Source: Carallia brachiata (Eukaryota > Streptophyta > Magnoliopsida > Malpighiales > Rhizophoraceae). From it: a stretch of 64,000 bases of DNA. Within the stretch, counting starts at the first letter, position 1. Each line of letters begins with the position of its first letter. The notes under the pieces were generated by a model. It was not told where the DNA came from. It was given only the letters and a program-made list of their open reading frames with translations, and did no database searches. Shown in pieces: positions 1 through 11,875 of the stretch. Made by a program: the position numbers and the translations under genes. The stretch covers positions 1,676,056 to 1,740,055 of the forward strand of contig JADCRB010000118.1 in NCBI GenBank assembly GCA_021464245.1, in the 5' to 3' direction.

Positions 1-163
1 ACAAAGTATTAATGTCTCCGTAACAGTAAATCAAAGTTCAATGCACCTTTAGAAAAAAAACAAAGGCTAAGACAAATTGGGAAATTGATGTTTATGTTAA
101 TCTGACCATATCAACTTAAGTCCACAAACACCTAATCAAAAGAGATGCCAAAATCAGGTGGAT

Positions 164-199
<36 letters not shown>

Positions 200-2437
200 G
201 CAATAAGTTACTTTGAGAATTTTTAGGATGTAAAATTTAAAACAATTAAATCTCACCCTAAACTCGATTCACAATAGAACGTAATGAGAAGAAAAAATAG
301 CCGACTTCAATTAAATTCTGGATTGTGCTGAAAGAAAATTTGCACAAAAAGCAAAAGAAAAATTGCTAAACAGTTCAATAAAAAAGAGAACAAAAAGATC
401 CTTTCCCAGGCTTCAATAAAAGGACCACACAGAATGCACCAACAAGCATGTTGTTTTCAGTGGCTTTAAGTTTCTGTTTTAAGGTCAAAGGCGATTAAGA
501 AATTGAAAATAGCAGAAAACAATCAAAATTAGCTATAATGACCACAAAAGCAAACGAACCCTTTTGAACGATACATACAAAGTTTCGAGCTTTCACAATC
601 ACACATTTATGTAATACAGGCGGTTAGCAAGCAGGCATCTATTCAACCACCTAGTGGCTGATGCAAAGAATGGACATTGGAACTGTCGGCAGCAAAATGA
701 TAACAGCTCAACAAATATTATCCTCTTGGGTTAAGGCCAAACACAACAATTAATAAAAACCCAAGAGCTCATCACTAACTAAACAAAACAAACAAATGAA
801 AGAACAAATAAACAAATCCAACAAATTTGTAGTACAGTCTCCTGAAACTTCAAGAAGCGAAATGAAGACAATAAAATAGTGATTTAAAAAAATAATTTCA
901 CTTTAATTCAGCAAAGTTTGTAGAGAGAAAGAAAGATTATTTTTATTCCCTCAGCTCAGTTTGCAATTGATGTCTTGAATTTCATTTTCTTCATGAAATT
1001 ACATTTGGGACATCAACTCACAATTCCTGATTGATTCATCATACATTTAACTCATATATATGTACAAAAAAAGTACACAAAACAAAAAGGGGACCATAAA
1101 CCCTACCATCATTAAACGACTTTGAGGCTGTTACGCCATCAAAATACATCTTTTACCAAGCAAAGTATCTGCCTTTGCTTCCCACTAGTATTATATAGTA
1201 CCTAGCCATGGACCCCTTTTTCAAAGGTTCAAAAAGGGACCTTCTCTCTAAAGTTTGGCACTTTCGGGGGGTTGGTTGGTAGGTTGTGGGCACTTTACGC
1301 CTCTTCAAAAACAACACCAATCCCCACACCCCACAAATTTACCTCCAACATAATCCTTGTTCAACTCTTCACATATCCTCAAAATCTTTACTCACCTGTA
1401 AAATTTCAATTCATTTGGACGAGTCAGTCCAAACTGGGGAAATGGGAGTTTACATACTGTAATTTTAAGACTAAATAAATTGATTGGCAATTGTATATAG
1501 GGAGGCAGTCACAAAGTAACAATGCAAAAGACGAGCAGAATTTCATTCTTAAGTTACCAACAAACCGGTTGCTTGTTTGCAATACAACATGCCTATTCGG
1601 CCAATAGCACTAAAAACACAAGTTCAAGTCTAATTAAGATAACCAGCACGAATCCAATGTGTTGAAAAACATTTAGTAGAATTGGTTGAGATCTATTATG
1701 TAGGTGGAAAGAGTGGTCTTCTCTCAAACAAGGAAATGCCATAATGTGACAACTAAGAATTTGACCACATCTAGATTAAAATACCAAAAGTTGCATTGTA
1801 TATCTCTTATATTACCAGAGCTTCCTTATTGTTTTTATTCTAACATCCAACAGGGCAACAACTGTGTTGAATGACATATAGTCCAGTCCAAGATCTAACA
1901 AGAATACACATGACTATTAAAAAAAAAAAAAAAGAACATAAAAGAAAGACGAAATTAGCAGGAATGTTAAAAATGAACACATATATGCAATGCAAGTCAC
2001 AGGTCATTCTGAGGAGGGTAATTTTGGTGAGATATGCTGCAAAAGTCTAGCATGACAATGACTTGCAAGAACAAGCTGAGGCTAACAATTTATATTCCAG
2101 TAAAGAATCAACCCTCACATTTCTAAATATCTGCAAAAAAAAGGCCAAGGCATCCAAGAAAGGAGATCCAAATTAAATCTTGCCTCAACCCCACTTTGAA
2201 CAATTAACCTTCAACTCTCCAAGTTAGATCCAAGCCACCCCCACTAACCAAATATCTACTATTATCAATTCCATCTCAGCATCAAAAAATATTCAGTGCC
2301 TCAACTCAGCAACCAAGCAAACAGAAAAAAAATAATAAAAAAATCATAATAATAATTAATAAAATCAAACAAGAAAAATAATTATAATGAAAACTGGGGG
2401 GTAATAAAAAAAGAAACTTTACCCGGAATTTTACATT
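1..2437. other. AT-rich non-coding stretch, partly 3' flank of the GT14 gene
   Basis: I see no exon with a recognisable protein family here on either strand. The stretch nearest the downstream gene probably contains its 3' UTR, because that gene is on the minus strand and ends at 2438. A GA dinucleotide microsatellite occupies 167-197, and short A-runs are common. Open frames such as 1272-1478 have no similarity that I recognise and no coding-like composition. Confidence 0.5.
167..197. repeat. (GA)n microsatellite
   Basis: A run of about 15 GA units, read directly in the sequence. No function is implied. Confidence 0.9.
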
Positions 2438-3610
2438 TCAGTCCCGGAAAATGGCTTTGTTGGCGATGTCCAACAAGGGTTTCAAGCAATCTGGCGAGAA
2501 CTTCCTCGCGAAAAGATACGAGCTTGAATGATTGGATTTCCTTAATTCTTGAATGAGCTCCGGCGAAATCTCCGTTGGCCGGTAAGTGTAAGGGTGGCCG
2601 CCGCTGGTCCCCGTCCAATTTACCCTTGTTAAGGTATAGCGGGTACACCCATTTGGATCCGCCATTGATAACAGAGTTGGAAAATAATGCTCTTCTGGGT
2701 AGCATTCGTCAGCCCGGTAACACGGCAACCTGAATTTCTTCCATAGTCGCCGGTCCTTGACCACCGTCAGCGCGTGCCGGCGCGTCAGCACGAAAAATTG
2801 AGACCCAACTCGGAATTTCTCGAAAGGAACCTCCGGCGTCATCGCGTACCTCCCTCTCGCAACGTACCGCTTCCACAACCGAGGTTCTTTAGAGATAATC
2901 TCAATGAAGCTCTTGTATTGGACCCGGACGCCGTGCTGGATCGAATCCGGATCTGAAGAGAAATCGAAAGATCTGGAGTTGAAGAGCGCGTTATATACAT
3001 ATTTGAAGGAATGGAGAGGGATGCAGTTCTGGGAAAGAACAGCGAAGAAGGCGTTGGCGGGGTCGTCAATAATGGCGGTGGCGAGGAGGCGGCGCGTGGC
3101 CGAGATCAGAGTGGGAGACGCGCGGTAAGTCCGTTTAGCGTGGCCGATGAAATGGGATTTGAAAACCCCATCGGGTCGGGTGATATTAACCGACGGATCG
3201 GCGTGGACATAAATGTTGTAGAGATCTTTGTGGGATTTGAAGAATTTTTCCCACAAAGGGGCGAAGTGGAGATCGGAGTTGGTGAGGAAGAGGAAGGCAA
3301 TCTTGAGCTTGGGCTTGGGGGAGGAGAGATGGGAGAAAGAGTTGGGGTGGGAGGAGGAGGCGGCGGCGGAGGCCGCCTGGCCGAAGAGGAGGAGATCGTC
3401 ATGCTCGTCGGAGGCGGAGATGGGGACGGCGAGCGGTGGGGGGAAGATTTTGGGGGCCAAGAGGAGGAAGAGAATTGGGACGGAAAGGAGAAGAGAGAAG
3501 GTGAGAACAAATGGGGTAGAGAACATTGAAGGCCCAATCTTTGGCTTTGGCAGGCATGAAAGCAAGCGACTTTGGAATGAAATGGCTGCTCCTGCTTGAC
3601 AATTTGGCAT
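2438..3610 (-). CDS. GT14-family glycosyltransferase (Core-2/I-branching enzyme-like, DUF266)
   Basis: A 390-residue protein encoded in one uninterrupted exon. The N-terminus is short and followed by one hydrophobic segment (about residues 33-53, ending before a PKIFPPP turn), as expected for a type II Golgi membrane protein. A Ser/Ala/Pro-rich stem follows to about residue 98. The Branch domain then starts at KLKIAFLFLTNSDLHFAPLW and runs to about residue 360. Family hallmarks visible are HAKRTYRASPTLI, FAVLSQNCIPLHSF, FRVGSQFFVLTRRHA, ECYPEEHYFPTLL and RVNWT. Plant members act in Golgi or cell-wall glycan synthesis; the acceptor and donor are not known from sequence. The first ATG gives an extra hydrophilic leader; Met29 (codon at 3524-3526), just before the membrane segment, is an alternative start. 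No frame damage is seen. Frames on the opposite strand here are Gly/Arg-rich shadows. Confidence 0.93.
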   Translation of the reverse strand: MPNCQAGAAISFQSRLLSCLPKPKIGPSMFSTPFVLTFSLLLSVPILFLLLAPKIFPPPLAVPISASDEHDDLLLFGQAASAAASSSHPNSFSHLSSPKPKLKIAFLFLTNSDLHFAPLWEKFFKSHKDLYNIYVHADPSVNITRPDGVFKSHFIGHAKRTYRASPTLISATRRLLATAIIDDPANAFFAVLSQNCIPLHSFKYVYNALFNSRSFDFSSDPDSIQHGVRVQYKSFIEIISKEPRLWKRYVARGRYAMTPEVPFEKFRVGSQFFVLTRRHALTVVKDRRLWKKFRLPCYRADECYPEEHYFPTLLSMADPNGCTRYTLTRVNWTGTSGGHPYTYRPTEISPELIQELRKSNHSSSYLFARKFSPDCLKPLLDIANKAIFRD

Positions 3611-3614
3611 AAAA

Positions 3615-3660
3615 TGGTGGTGGCCGCGGCGGCGGTGGCGGTGGCGGTTGTGGTGGTGTT
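3615..3660. repeat. GC-rich GGT/GGC trinucleotide tract in the 5' leader of the GT14 gene
   Basis: A short block of GGT and GGC triplets directly upstream of the GT14 start codon (CCG/CAC on the coding strand). It probably lies in the 5' UTR. It stands out against the AT-rich surroundings. Confidence 0.7.
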
Positions 3661-3956
3661 TTGTTAGAATTGATAGGAGTAAACAGTGTTGTGGTTAAGT
3701 GGTTTTGGAATATTAGTGTGTGTTTTGATCAAAATTTGTTTTTGGGTCTTTGGTTGTGAGAAAGAAATTTCATTTTATGGAGAGATTGGAGCTTCGTTCG
3801 TCGTGTGAGTTGGAGCCAAAAGGAATTGCATTGGAAGAGTAGATTTAGAGGGGGAGGATTGGAAGGGTTTTTGAGATTTGATGTTGAAACGGGTGGGTAA
3901 AGGGATTTAAATTAAGAGAAATATTAAGAAATAATATTTAAATAGTAGAGTTTTGC

Positions 3957-6124
3957 CTGTTTTTTTTTATGGGATTCCAAAGATATAATCGAATTAATGA
4001 ATTTGAATATTAGAAAATTCTCAATTGGGTTATTTTAAAAATTAAAATTGAATTAAAAATTTGAATCAATACTTTATTTTTATTTTTAAAATAAATGGAT
4101 AAAAATTAATTCCATTTTCTATTCAATCTGAATGTAAAAATATAATTTTGACTTATTTTTAAAGATTATAATTATGTAAAATAAATTAATTATTAATATT
4201 TTAATGGCATTTATTTATTATATATATTCTTTATTGATAATAATATACTTCCCTATGGTTCGGTTAGTTGAGAATTTTTTAAAATTAAAACTTATGGTCA
4301 AATTATAAAGATTGATTTATATAGATTAGCCTAAATAATGATAAAATTTAATTCAATTAAATTTTGCAGGTTAATTAAATCTCTTAATTTTTCAAATAAC
4401 TACTCCTAGAGATGAGATGTGATGGCGTTATTAGCAGAGGATAGAGTCGAGACAAATTAACCGTGACCGGCATCCTGTACACGGACTTCTTTCTTGATGG
4501 TGATTGAGTTTGAATTCCACCGAAATCAAATATTCAAGTTAAGTGCATGTAAATTTTACTAGATTTTAAATAGTTTAATAACATTTTTTAAACTTTGAGA
4601 TTTTTTGTTTATAGACATAACGTAAATAATTTAATTTATCTGAATAAAAAAATGCTCACATAATACGGAATCCTTGAAACACCATGTTTACTTATTTATT
4701 TTATCAACCAAACAGTAAAAACTCGAACGCAAGCCTTAACAAATGTGTCAAATGGTACGCCTCAATCGTTTGTAGAAGCACCGGAGACTTTTTTAGCGGC
4801 CATGTGCTAACGGCGTAAAAGATGAGCCTTTGTTTCCGTCGTCGCACGGAATAAGATTCTCTTAACGTGTGATTAGATATAAAGGAAATGAATAAAAAAT
4901 AAATAAAAAAATAATATAATAATATTATTATTATTATTATTAAAAAATAATAATTAAAAATTTATGAGAAAAAATAAATAGTAATTTATGAAAAAAAAAA
5001 AAAAATAATTATTTAGATTAATAAAAAGCAAAAAAATAAAAAATTTCTATTTTCCTCTCATTTCCTTTCTTTTTCCATTGAAAATTTTCGGAGGAAAAAG
5101 AAAAATAATGGAAAGAAAAATATTTTTTATTAATTTTCTATCAATCTAAACAATTATCTTTTATTTTTTCTCTTATAAATTATTATTTATTTTCTTTACC
5201 ACAACTTTCTAATCATTATTTTTTATCAATCAATAATATCATTATTAATATACTATTTTCTATTTTTTTTTATTCACTTTCTTTATATCTAATCACAACA
5301 TTAATAATAAATAGATGAGGCATTTTTTGTTGGTCTACAGAGAGTGCCAACCTGTTAACTTGATGGTTAATAATATAGGAGGGATTTTGTCATTTTTTGT
5401 TGTAACTAATCAAATATCATTTCTTTTTGTTAATGAGGTGAGGCATCCAACATATATTAAGTGAAAAGAACAATTTCCAACTGTTCTTAGATAGATATAG
5501 GACAACAAATTAAATATGATTTCATAACAAATTTTGTCGATTCGTAGTTAGTCAAAATATTAATAGTGATCTTACCCGTATATCACAATTAACCTTTGAT
5601 AATACTAGATAACATTTCTGACAAAACACTCTACCTTTTGAAGTTGTGAGATCCACTAAATAAAAGTTACCACAGACATTTTCTATATATAAAGAAAATG
5701 GTTGAAGTACTATGTGAAATTTATGTTTGGTATGGTTTGGGGCCTTTATAAGTTTAAAAAATCGCATGGAGCTATCTTTTCTCGGGACCCTCGCTGTAAA
5801 ATGTTAAAATATTAAATCACGAACTTAATAATTAATCTCAATCTGAACTTATAGAAAAAATTTGAACTCTTATTATATAGTCTGAATAAAATAATAAAAT
5901 ACAACTATTTATTAATAAAGTATAACAATATTGATATTTTATGTGATAATTTTTATTTTTAGAAAAAAAATTTTAAAAGAAATATTTTTTATGCATATCA
6001 TGTAAGATTTATATTATCAATTTTAAAGTAACACACATCTAATTTTAAATTTTAATTTTATTATTTTACATTGAAATGTGGTTGCATTTTATTATTTTAT
6101 TCAACGGCACGTTTAGGTTGTATA
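3957..6124. repeat. Tandem segmental duplication, copy A
   Basis: This segment is repeated, diverged by a few percent, at 6516-8834. Shared landmarks are TATGGGATTCCAAAGATATA at 3968 and at 6528, GATGAGCCTTTGTTTCCGTC near 4821 and near 7431, and CTACAGAGAGTGCCAAC at 5336 and 7514. Both copies close with the same block around 5808-6120 and 8508-8830. Copy A carries an insertion (4869-5296) absent from copy B, and lacks the 8004-8497 insertion of copy B. No gene was recognised in either copy. Confidence 0.85.
4869..5296. mobile_element. Fold-back (long inverted repeat) MITE
   Basis: The ends are inverted copies: GTGATTAGATATAAAG at the left and its complement CTTTATATCTAATCAC at the right. Imperfect homology extends about 200 bp into each arm, so the element would fold into one long hairpin. 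The interior is AT-rich and non-coding. The corresponding place in duplication copy B (near 7472) has no such sequence, which supports an insertion. A clean target-site duplication is not visible: flanks AACGT and AACAT agree at four of five bases. The superfamily is not assigned. Confidence 0.75.
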
Positions 6125-6515
6125 ATATAATGATATAATATAATGATAAGTACTGTTAGATTTATCTATTATTAAATAAATTACGTGAATTTTTTATTAT
6201 AAATTAAAATTATATTGTATAGTGAACCTCTTTAAAAATAAGAGGAGAGACTCTAGACTAATCAACAAAAAGAGTGGAGACTGGGGAAGGTTTTTTTTTT
6301 TTTTTTTTTAACAAGAAAAAAAAAGTGTATCCCATATATATTAATTATTGCGCCTACAAAATCAAAATTAACCTTATCTTATTGTTATATTACTATTTAA
6401 CTAACAGTCATAAGCATGACTTGCGACTCAAATATTAATAGTTCTTTTTATCTTATTATTGTTGTTATTATTATGATTATTTTCATCACTTTTTTTTTAA
6501 TTTACTTTCTAGTGT
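6125..6515. other. Spacer between duplication copies
   Basis: AT-rich non-coding sequence with a long T-run followed by an A-run (about 6290-6324). No gene or defined element was seen. Confidence 0.5.
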
Positions 6516-8834
6516 TTTGCTTGTTTTTTATGGGATTCCAAAGATATAATCGAATTAATGAATTTGAATATCAGAAAATTCTTAGTTGGGTCATTTTAGA
6601 AATTAAAATTGAATTGAAAATTTGAATCAATATTTTATTTTTATTTTTAAAATAAATGGATAAAAATTAATTTCATTTTCTATTCAATCTAAATGTAAAA
6701 ATATAATTTTGACATATTTTTAAAGATTATAATTATATAAAATAAATTAATTATTAATATTTTAATGGCATTTATTTATTATATACTTTTTTAATTGATA
6801 ATAATATACTTCCCTACGGTTCCGTTAGTTGGGAATTTTTAAAATTAAAACTTATGGTCAAATTATAAAGATTGATTTTATATCGATAAGTCTAAATAAT
6901 TATAAATTTTAATTTTTTGACATCAATTATAAAATTTAATTCAATTAGATTTTGTAGGTTAATTAAATCTCTTACTTTTTTAATTAACTACTCCTAGAGG
7001 TGAGATGTGACGGCGCCAATGGTAGAGGATAAAGTTGATAATGATTAACCGTGACCAGCATCCAATTATGCACCTTTTTCTCTACAGTCATTGACTTTGA
7101 GTTCCACCAAAATCAAATATTCGAGTTAAATGTAAGTAAATTTTATTAAATTTTATATAATTCAATAACATTTTTTAAATTTTAAAAGTTATTTTTTTTT
7201 ATGTTTAACGTAAATAATTTAATTTATCTAAGAAAAAAAAAAGACCCACCTAATCCTCTCCAACGAGTCTTTGAAACACTAGGATTACTTAATCATTTCA
7301 TCAGCCAAAGAGTAAAAACTCCAACACAAAATTAAAAATCTTAACAAATGTGTCAAATTGTACGTCTCAATCATTTGTAGAAGTACCAGACTGGAGACTT
7401 TTTTAGCGGCGATGTGCTAATGGCGTAAAAGATGAGCCTTTGTTTCCGTCGTCATACGGAATAAGACTTTCTTAAAGGTCTACAGAGAGTTATCTCAAAA
7501 AAAAAAAAAAAACAGGTCTACAGAGAGTGCCAACTTGTTTACTTTGATGGTTAATAATAATAGGAGGGATTTTGTCATTTTTTGTTATAACTAATCAAAT
7601 ATCATTTTTTTTTTACTAATAAGATGAGGCATCCAACATATATTAAGTGAAAAGAACAGTTTCCAACTGTTCTTTGATAGATCTAGGACAACAAAATAGA
7701 TTTGATTTCATAACAAATTTTGTCGATTCGTAGTTAGTCAAAATGTTAACAGTGATCTTACCCGTATATTACAATTAACCTTTGATAATACTATATAACA
7801 TTTCTGACAAAACACTCCAACTTTTGATGTTGAGAGATACACTAAATAAAAATTACCACAGACATTTTCTATATATAAGACAATGCTTGAAGTACTATGT
7901 GAGTTTTATGTTTGGTATGGTTTGCGCCTTTATACGTTTAAAAAATCGCATGCAGCTATCTTTTCCCGGGACCCTTGCCATAAAATGTTAATATATATTA
8001 AATGGGATATATAATTTTTGATCTTTAAATCTTTATATATTTTTTTGTAAGTTTTAAACATTTTTGACATTTTATTTGAATTATAAATTTTTTGATTTTT
8101 TATCAAATCAATTCTTTTGTTTACGAAAAATAGTTGATCCATTAATAAATGAGTTTAAATTAATGAAAATTATTAAAAAAATCAAATAAATGAATTAAAT
8201 ATTTTTTTCATCAATAAATATGCACATAAAATATTTTTTTAATCAATAAATATATGAATTAAATATACAAAATGCATATCTTTTGATAAAAAAATTTTCA
8301 ATTAGTGTATTTAACATTTTTTCAAATAATTTTTGTAAGGTCAAAATCATTTTTTTAAGAGATTAATCACTTTTTGTTAACAAATGGACTAATTTGGTAA
8401 AAAATTAAAAGATTTAGAACTCAAATAAAATATAAAAAAGTTTGGGACTTATATGTAAAAAATTATAAAGGTTTAAGATTTATAAAATGAATATCCCTAT
8501 ATTAAATCACGACCTTAATAAGTAATCTCAATCTAAACTTATAGAAAAAGCTTGAACTCTTATTATATAGTCTGAATGAAATAATAAAATATAATTATTT
8601 ATTAATAAAATAAAATAATATTAATATTTTATGTGAGAATTTTTATTTTTAGAAAAAAAAATTTAGAAGAAATATTTTTTGTGCATATTATGTAAGATCT
8701 ACATTTTAAATTTTAAAATAACATGTATTTAATTTTAAATTTTAATTTTACTTATTTTACGTTGAAATGTGGTTGCATTTTATTAATTAGTTGCATTTTA
8801 TTATTTTATCCAGGCTACACATTTAGGCTGTATA
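6516..8834. repeat. Tandem segmental duplication, copy B
   Basis: Second copy of the segment at 3957-6124. It lacks the fold-back element of copy A and has instead a short local duplication of GGTCTACAGAGAGT (about 7477 and 7517) separated by an A-run. It contains a 494-bp MULE-like MITE at 8004-8497 that copy A lacks. Confidence 0.85.
8004..8497. mobile_element. MULE-type MITE (family M1, copy 1) with 10-bp target-site duplication
   Basis: The element runs from GGGATAT to ATATCCC and is flanked on both sides by TATATTAAAT (7994-8003 and 8498-8507). Its arms and middle match the two copies at 54876-55370 and 56547-57045, though this copy is more diverged. Duplication copy A has an uninterrupted ATATTAAATCACGAAC near 5806, an empty site. 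A 10-bp duplication with long terminal inverted repeats is typical of Mutator-like elements. It has no coding capacity. Confidence 0.85.
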
Positions 8835-11024
8835 GTTAGAATCCAAAACCTTACTCTTAATTTATAAAAGTGCTGATCAACATTCATAGGATTTTTTTTT
8901 TCCGTTTAAAAAAAAGGAAAATATTCGAAGTCTATTAGGTGTTATTAAATTTGCGATATATTTTTCTTGCTTAACCCAAATCAGTCAAGCACCGGAATGT
9001 AGAATCAGTAAATTATGGCGATTTTTATTTTGGACAAAGTTTTTTTTTTTTTTTTTGATCCAGGACAAAGTATCTTATTTTGTCTGGATGGCATTCTCTT
9101 TGTTACGAGATTTATACCACCTGTCATCTTGCTTGAAGGTCATAGAAAACAAAGTAAGTTTACTTTATTAAAAAATAAAATAAATAAAAGTGTAAACAAA
9201 TCAATTCATTTGCTCAAAATTTAGTAGTTCACCTCGATAAAATCTCATTTAAAATTTGATATTAAAACTTGTTTAATAAATAAATTGAGTTTAAGGAACG
9301 GTAAGCTTGACTCATTGAAATTCGTAAATAATTCGTTTAAAAATTATTTGACACTCATCTTTTTCACAAATTTTGAGTATGTTATTAGAATATGTTTAGG
9401 AGGCTTATTCAAATTAATAAATATTTTTTTAGCGACAATAATGATAAAATTGTATATATTTGATTATTTTTAAATACTGTAAGCATAGAGATGCCGTGCT
9501 ATATTTATAGTTGTCATTAAAAGTAAAGAATTATTTTCTAATTACTTAATTTTTATTGAAGTAAATATTTTATCAATTTTATTCTATTAAAAAAATATTT
9601 TTTATAATTTCAATTATTTTTATCAATATAATAAAATTAAATGATTCATTCATAAAAATTTTGAAACTCAACTCGGTAAAATACAAACTTAATTTGGCTC
9701 GACTCATTAATTAAATAAACTAAACTTAAATAAATTAAAACTTGACTCAATTTATTTACATTTTAAAAAACAAAGTTAGAAGTGGCGTAATGCCCTGTTC
9801 GGATAGATGGATTTCAAGAGAGAAAAGAAAAGGAAAAGGAAAAGAAAATTAAATATCATTATTACTATACTATTTTCTCACAATTTTTTTTTCTATTCAT
9901 TTTCTATCAATTCAAATAACTAACTTTTACTTTTTCTCTTATAAATTATTATTCATTTTCTTTCACATAACTTTTTTATTTTTTTTTCTCACAACTTTCT
10001 ATCAACCAAACAACGGATTCAATCCATTTTCTTTCATTTCATTTTCTAATAACAAATCGAAACATAGGTTAAAAGTTTTAAGTCCAACAAACTGCGCTTA
10101 AGTGAAAGACAAAAAAAAAAAAAAAACTAATGTACAACTGAGCTATTAGTAATTGGGGGATGGGCGAGGCCTATTCGATTTTACAAGAAAACTATAGTAT
10201 GTAGTAGCCTGAAAGTAGATTTTATTTTTTTGACAATGAAGGAAGGCACCTTGCTGACCAATTAAATATCATATTTATAAGTTAAGGTTAAAAATTATCT
10301 GTTAACGTCTTTGTATAAGTTCTTCATAAGTTGATGTTAAGAGTTATCTGTTAATATCATCATTTAATTTCAATTTTACTGGGAGTTTGTAGTTCAAATG
10401 GTATTAACAATATACCAGTAAGTGGAAGTTAAAAGTTTGAATTTTTGATCTTTTCAATTGTTTTCTCTCTCTCAATCAGTTGATTTAAGTGTAAAAAAGT
10501 TCAAAAAAACGTCATCATTCAACTTCTTTATAGGAGGTTCTTTCCATACGAAGGACTTACTACCGAAACTCTATTAAACTCAAACAAGCCTCTTTCAAAC
10601 TAAAAAACAGTGTTAAAGATAGTTAGTTAAATATTTACACTGAATTCACAGGTCATAAGTGAACCTCCGGGTTCATATGATTATGATCTACATAAATTTC
10701 TCTAGGTTTAACTCTTTGTTTTTAATTACTTTTTCTATGTAATTTTTTTTTTGAACAGTAAAAAAATATGTATAGTCTGTATGTGAGTCATTACATTTGT
10801 GAATTGAAGTCGAGAATCACCTGTTAACATTTTCATTCAGTCTTCCCTATAAAGAGGACCCTTCACCCCAACATTATTGGGCCAGCATGGGTCTTTCTCA
10901 TGTCTGGTCTCGATGTAAACGAGTTTGAACCTATTACCGCGTCACGTCATAAATTCTCATAAATTCAGGTAGTTTGTTTGGATTGTTAGAAAGTTATGAA
11001 AAACAAAAATTATGAGAAAATAAA
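8835..11024. other. AT-rich non-coding stretch
   Basis: No gene recognised. At 9016-9080 a T-run is flanked by two GGACAAAGT copies (about 9034 and 9063), perhaps a small retroposon scar. Around 9790-10070 purine-rich and pyrimidine-rich blocks resemble another fold-back element, but its ends are not clear. Confidence 0.4.
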
Positions 11025-11245
11025 GTTATTTGGATTAATGAAAAAGTTGAGAGAAAGAAAATAATTAGAAAGAAAATTAAATAGTAATTTGTGAGAGAAA
11101 AAATTGTGTGAAAAAAATGTTATTTAGATTAATGAGAAAGTTGTGAGAAATAAAATGATTAGAAAGAAAAATGAATAGTAATTTAAGAGAGAAAAAGTTT
11201 TGAGAAAATAATATTATTTTGATTGATTATTAGAAAATTATGAGA
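11025..11245. repeat. 94-bp tandem repeat, about 2.3 units
   Basis: Units begin at 11025, 11119 and 11213 with GTTATTTGGATTAATG or a close variant, exactly 94 bases apart. The sequence is AT-rich with many GAGAAA blocks. It lies inside a region (about 10970-11335) whose outer ends look like weak inverted repeats (GTTTGTTTGGATTGT and ACAAACCAAACTTG), possibly another decayed MITE. Confidence 0.7.
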
Positions 11246-11384
11246 AAGAAAAAATTGTAAAAAAATAATAAAGTAATAATAATTATTTTGATCAAATTTT
11301 TTTAATTTTTTTTTTCAATTATTTTTTACAAACCAAACTTGTCCCAGGAAGCATGTGTCAATAAAAAAATTCGAACTCACATCA

Positions 11385-11875
11385 ATACGCATTGTTGTGA
11401 AAACCGGCTCGGACCGGTCGGTCGGACTGGTTGAACCGGTGACCGACTGGGGGTCCGAGCCGATTTAGGTGAATTTTGAAGGGTGAACAGGACCGGAAAA
11501 AATCGGTCAAAAATCGGTCAAAACTGGTAAAAACCGGTGAAAATCGGATCGGTCGGACCGGTTTCATGAAAATGAAAAAATTATAAATTATAATTTGATC
11601 CTAAATGTTACTTAAATTATAATTTAAGTACTAAATTTAATTAAAAAAATTTAATTTAATCCTAAATTTGATTAAAACTTTCAATTTTATCGTTAAAAAT
11701 AAAAAAATTAATATTTAATCACTATATATAATTATTATTTCTTTAATTACTTTTATACGTGTATATATTATTAAATACCGATTCAAATATCGATTCAATT
11801 GATTCAACCGTTTAAATGTTAACTCACTAATATTTTTGATTCGATAACCAATCAGATTCTGAAAATCATATGAAT
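11385..11875. mobile_element. Candidate hAT-like MITE with CCGGT-rich end
   Basis: The left part (11398-11570) is full of ACCGGTC-like motifs and starts with ATTGTTGTGAAAACCGG. The right part ends with TCTGAAAATCATAT. Flanks CAATACGC and GAATACGG agree at six of eight bases. It resembles the better-preserved element at 14061-14494 in style. The boundaries are approximate and the call is tentative. Confidence 0.4.

Noticed and set aside
2774..3599. Long plus-strand frames opposite the GT14 gene, one 172 codons and Gly/Glu-rich
   Set aside because: They are complementary to the intact glycosyltransferase exon, have biased composition and no family resemblance.
9790..10070. Possible further fold-back MITE with GAAAAGG and CTTTTC blocks
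   Set aside because: No matching ends or target-site duplication could be found; simple purine/pyrimidine richness explains it.
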